From NCBI GenBank assembly GCA_964058805.1, contig CAXKVV010002167.1, positions 62,001 to 126,000 of the forward strand: 64,000 nt of DNA, in the 5' to 3' direction. The notes beneath the pieces were generated by a model. The model was not told the origin of the DNA. It did not search any database and saw only the letters and a program-made list of their open reading frames with translations. This stretch comes from Schoenoplectus triqueter. Taxonomy: Eukaryota > Streptophyta > Magnoliopsida > Poales > Cyperaceae. A program made the position numbers and the translations under genes. Positions 60,601-64,000 of the stretch are shown in pieces (position 1 is the stretch's first letter; each line of letters begins with the position of its first letter).

Positions 60601-63600
60601 CGCCCTCGGCTACGCCCAAAACATGTCCGGGCGCGCAAAACTCGAAAACGGGACAGGACGCCCTCGGCACCGCCCAAAACGAGTCCGGGCGCGCAAAACA
60701 AGAAAACGGGACCCGACGCCCTCGGCACCGCCGTAAATGAGTCCGGGCGCGCAAAACTTGAAAACGGGAAAGGACGCCCTCGGTAACGGCGGAAACGAGT
60801 CCGGGCGCGCAAAACATGAAAACGGGACCCGACGACCTCGGCACCGCCGAATACGAGTCCGGGCGCGCAAAACATGAAAACGGGTCCCGACGAACTCGGC
60901 AACGCCGAAAACGTGTCCGGGCGCGCAAAACAAGAAAACGGGACCCGACGACGTCGGCATCGCCGAAAACGTGTCCGGGCGCGCAAAACATCAAAACGGC
61001 ACCCGACGACCTCGGCAACGCCCAAAACGTGTCCGAGCGCGCAAAACTCGAAAACGGGACAGGACGCCCTCGGTACCGCCGAAAACGAGTCCGGGCGCGC
61101 AAAACAAGAAAACGGGACCCGACGACGTCGGCATCGCCGAAAACGTGTCCGAGCGCGCAAAACATCAAAACGGCACCCGACGACCTCGGCAACGCCCAAA
61201 ACGTTTCCGAGCGCGCAAAACTCGAAAACGGGACAGGACGCCCTCGGTACCGTCGAAAACGAGTCCGGGCGCGCAAAACATGAAAACGGGACTCGACGCC
61301 CTCGGCTACGCCCAAAACGTGTTCGGGCGCGCAAAACTCAAAAACGGGACAGGACGCCCTCGGTACCGCCGAAAACGTGTCCGGGCGCGCAAAACATGAA
61401 AACGGGACCCGACGCCCTCGGCACCGCCGTAAACGAGTCCGGGCGCGCAAAACTTGAAGCGGGAAAGGACGCCCTCGGTAACGCCGAAAACGAATCCGGG
61501 CGCGCAAAACATGCAAACGGGATCCGACGACCTCGGCACCGCCGAAAACGAGTCCGGGCGCGCAAAATAATAAAACGGGACCCGACGGCCTCGGCAACGT
61601 CGAAAACGTGTCCGGGCGCGCAAAACAAGAAAACGGGACCCGTCCACGTCGGCACCGCCGAAAACGAGTACGGGCGCGCAAAACATGAAAACGGCACCCG
61701 ACGACCTCGGCAACGCCCAAAACGTGTCCGGGCACGAAAAACTTGAAAAAGGGAAAGGACGCCCTCGGTACCGCCGAAAATGAGTCCGGGCGCGCAAAAC
61801 AAGAAAACGGGACCCGACGACGTCGGCGCCGCCGAAAATGATTCCGGGCGCGTAAAACATGAAAACGGGACCCGACGACCTCGGCACCGCCGAAAACGAG
61901 TCCGGGCGCGCAAAACAAGAAAACGGGACCCGACGACGTCGGCGCCGCCGAAAATGATTCTGGGCGCGCAAAACATGAAAACGGGACCCGACGACCTCGG
62001 CAACGCCCCAAAACGTGTCCGGGCGCGCAAAACTCGAAAACGGGACAGGACGCCCTCGGCACCGCCGAAAACGAGTCCGGGCGCGCAAAACAAGAAAACG
62101 GGACCCGACGCCCTCGGCACCGCCGTAAACGAGTCCGGGCGCGCAAAACTTGAAAACGGGAAAGGACGTCCTCGGTAACGGCGAAAACGAGTCCGGGCGC
62201 GCAAAACATGAAAACGGGACCCGACGACCTCGGCACCGCCGAATACGACTCCGGGCGCGCAAAACATGAAAACGGGTCCCGACGAACTCGGCAACGCCGA
62301 AAACGTGTCCGGGCGCGCAAAACAAGAAAACGGGACCCGACGACGTCGGCACCGCCGAAAACGAGTCCGGGCGCGCAAAACATGAAAACAGCACCCGACG
62401 ACCTCGGCAACGCCCAAAAGGTGTCCTCGTGCTCAAAACTCGAAAACGGGACAGGACGCCCTCGGTACCGCCGAAAACGAGTCCGGGCGCGCAAAACATG
62501 AAAACGGGACTCGACGCCCTCGGCTACGCCCAAAACGTGTCCGGGCGCGCAAAACTCAAAAACGGGACAGGACGCCCTCGGTACCGCCGAAAACGTGTCC
62601 GGGCGCGCAAAACATGAAAACGGGACCCGACGCCCTCGGCACCGCCGTAAACGAGTCCGGGCGCGCAAAACTTGAAAGCGGGAAAGGACGCCCTCGGTAA
62701 CGCCGAAAACGAATCCGGGCGCGCAAAACATGCAAACGGGATCCGACGACCTCGGCACCGCCGAAAACGAGTCCGGGCGCGCAAAACATTTAAACGGGAC
62801 CCGACGGCCTCGGCAACGTCGAAAACGTGTCCGGGCGCGCAAAACAAGAAAACGGGACCCGTCCACGTCGGAACCGCCGAAAACGAGTACGGGCGCGCAA
62901 AACATGAAAACGGCACCCGACGACCTCGGCAACGCCCAAAACGTGTCCGGGCACGAAAAACTTGAAAAAGGGAAAGGACGCCCTCGGTACCGCCGAAAAT
63001 GAGTCCAGGCGCGCAAAACAAGAAAACGGGACCCGACGACGTCGGCGCCGCCGAAAATGATTCCGGGCGCGCAAAACATGAAAACGGGACCCGACGACCT
63101 CGGCAACGCCCCAAAACGTGTCCGGGCGCGCAAAACTCGAAAACGGGACAGGACGCCCTCGGCACCTCCGAAAACGAGTCCGGGCGCGCAAAACAAGAAA
63201 ACGGGACCCGACGCCCTCGGCACCGCCGTAAATGAGTCCGGGCGCGCAAAACTTGAAAACGGGAAAGGACGCCCTCGGTAACGGCGAAAACGAGTCCGGG
63301 CGCGCAAAACATGAAAACGGGACCCGACGACCTCGGCACCGCCGAATACGAGTCCGGGCGCGCAAAACATGAAAACGGGTCCCGACGAACTCGGCAACGC
63401 CGAAAACGTGTCCGGGCGCGCAAAACAAGAAAACGGGACCCGACGACGTCGGCATCGCCGAAAACGAGTTCGGGCGCGCAAAACATGAAAACGGCACCCG
63501 CCGACCTCGGCAACGCCCAAAAGGTGTCCTAGTGCGCAAAACTCGAAAACGGGAAAGGACGCCCTCGGTACCGCCGAAAACGAGTCCGGGCGCGCAAAAC

Positions 63601-64000
63601 TAGAAAACGGGACCCGACGACGTCAGCACCGCCGAAAACGAGTCCGGGCGCGCAAAACATGAAAACGGCACCCGACGACCTCGGCAACGCCCAAAACGTG
63701 TCCGAGCGCGCAAAACTCGAAAACGGGACAGGACGCCCTCGGTACCGCCGAAAACGAGTCCGGGCACGCAAAACATGAAAACGGGACTCGATGCCCTCGG
63801 CTACGCCCAAAACGTGTCCGGGCGCGCAAAACTCGAAAACGGGACAGGACGCCCTCGGCACCGCCGAAAACGAGTCCGGGCGCGCAAAACAAGAAAACGG
63901 GACCCGACGCCCTCGGCACCGCCGTAAACGAGTCCGGGCGCGCAAAACTTGAAAACGGGAAAGGACGCCCTCGGTAACGGCGAAAACGAGTCCGGGCGCG

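Larger units (their letters stand above)
37047..64000. repeat. 58-bp tandem satellite array, right part (open at window end)
   Basis: About 465 further monomers in the same orientation and register as the left part. From 37047 to about 48.9 kb the variant set is that of the left array: ACTAGT monomers, GGTAGCAACGAAAACGAG, and CACCAACGAAAACAAGTG. Beyond that a different set dominates: CGAATACGAGTCC, CATGCAAACGGGATCCG, GGACCCGTCCACGTCGG, CTCGGCTACGCCC, GTGTCCTAGTGCG or GTGTCCTCGTGCG, and 59-bp units with CGCCCCAAAACG. No foreign insertion or inversion was seen, and the array continues past 64000. Confidence 0.97.

Noticed and set aside
5144..64000. CRISPR array or phage-type repeats
   Set aside because: There are no unique spacers; the whole unit is repeated head to tail, and the context is plant nuclear DNA.
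5144..64000. A 174-bp (three-monomer) centromere-like period
   Set aside because: Higher-order offsets are 16, 17, 28, 33, 67 and 108 monomers, mostly not multiples of three, so there is no evidence for a basic trimer.

Overview
This window looks like nuclear DNA of a flowering plant. It contains a complete Ty3/gypsy LTR retrotransposon primed by initiator tRNA-Met, plant-type TATA promoters and a very long tandem satellite. Several GTGGGNCCCAC + TTGTCAG motifs in the left flank recall grass (Poaceae) intergenic DNA, but the species cannot be named from sequence alone.

Layout. (1) 1-5143 is an AT-rich, mostly non-coding flank. I recognise no complete gene in it. It holds three sets of promoter-like sequence (near 681 on +, near 2100 on -, and a duplicated pair at about 4.6-5.0 kb). 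It also holds several locally duplicated modules with periods of about 177, 147, 127 and 247 bp, and two copies of a compact element made of three consecutive hairpins (1402-1450 and 1689-1740). An 18-bp perfect inverted repeat (5119-5136) sits 7 bp before the satellite. (2) 5144-31329 and 37047-64000 form one head-to-tail satellite array with a 58-bp monomer, about 64% G+C and about 10 CpG per monomer. It runs off the right end of the window. There are about 915 monomers in view, all in one orientation. The array has nested higher-order structure: blocks of 11 to 108 monomers are copied over distances of 0.6 to 18 kb. A change of variant set near 48.9 kb separates a left and a right subfamily domain. 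(3) 31330-37046 is a 5,717-bp Ty3/gypsy element inserted inside one monomer. It has 663-bp LTRs that differ at two positions, a 5-bp target duplication (GACGA), a PBS, a PPT, gag, and a long protease-RT-RNase H-integrase frame. The only visible defect is a one-base frame change inside gag. Its pol frame runs through the PPT and 36 codons into the 3' LTR, as I recall for CRM-type centromeric chromoviruses.

How the parts relate. The flank-array boundary is sharp. The array has expanded by segmental duplication, and the retroelement landed after at least one of those duplications, because a paralogous block at 26.7-28.0 kb lacks it. Dozens of long open frames in the array are arithmetic by-products of a stop-poor 58-bp unit (58 = 1 mod 3) and are not annotated as genes. 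The only genes I support are gag and pol of the retroelement.
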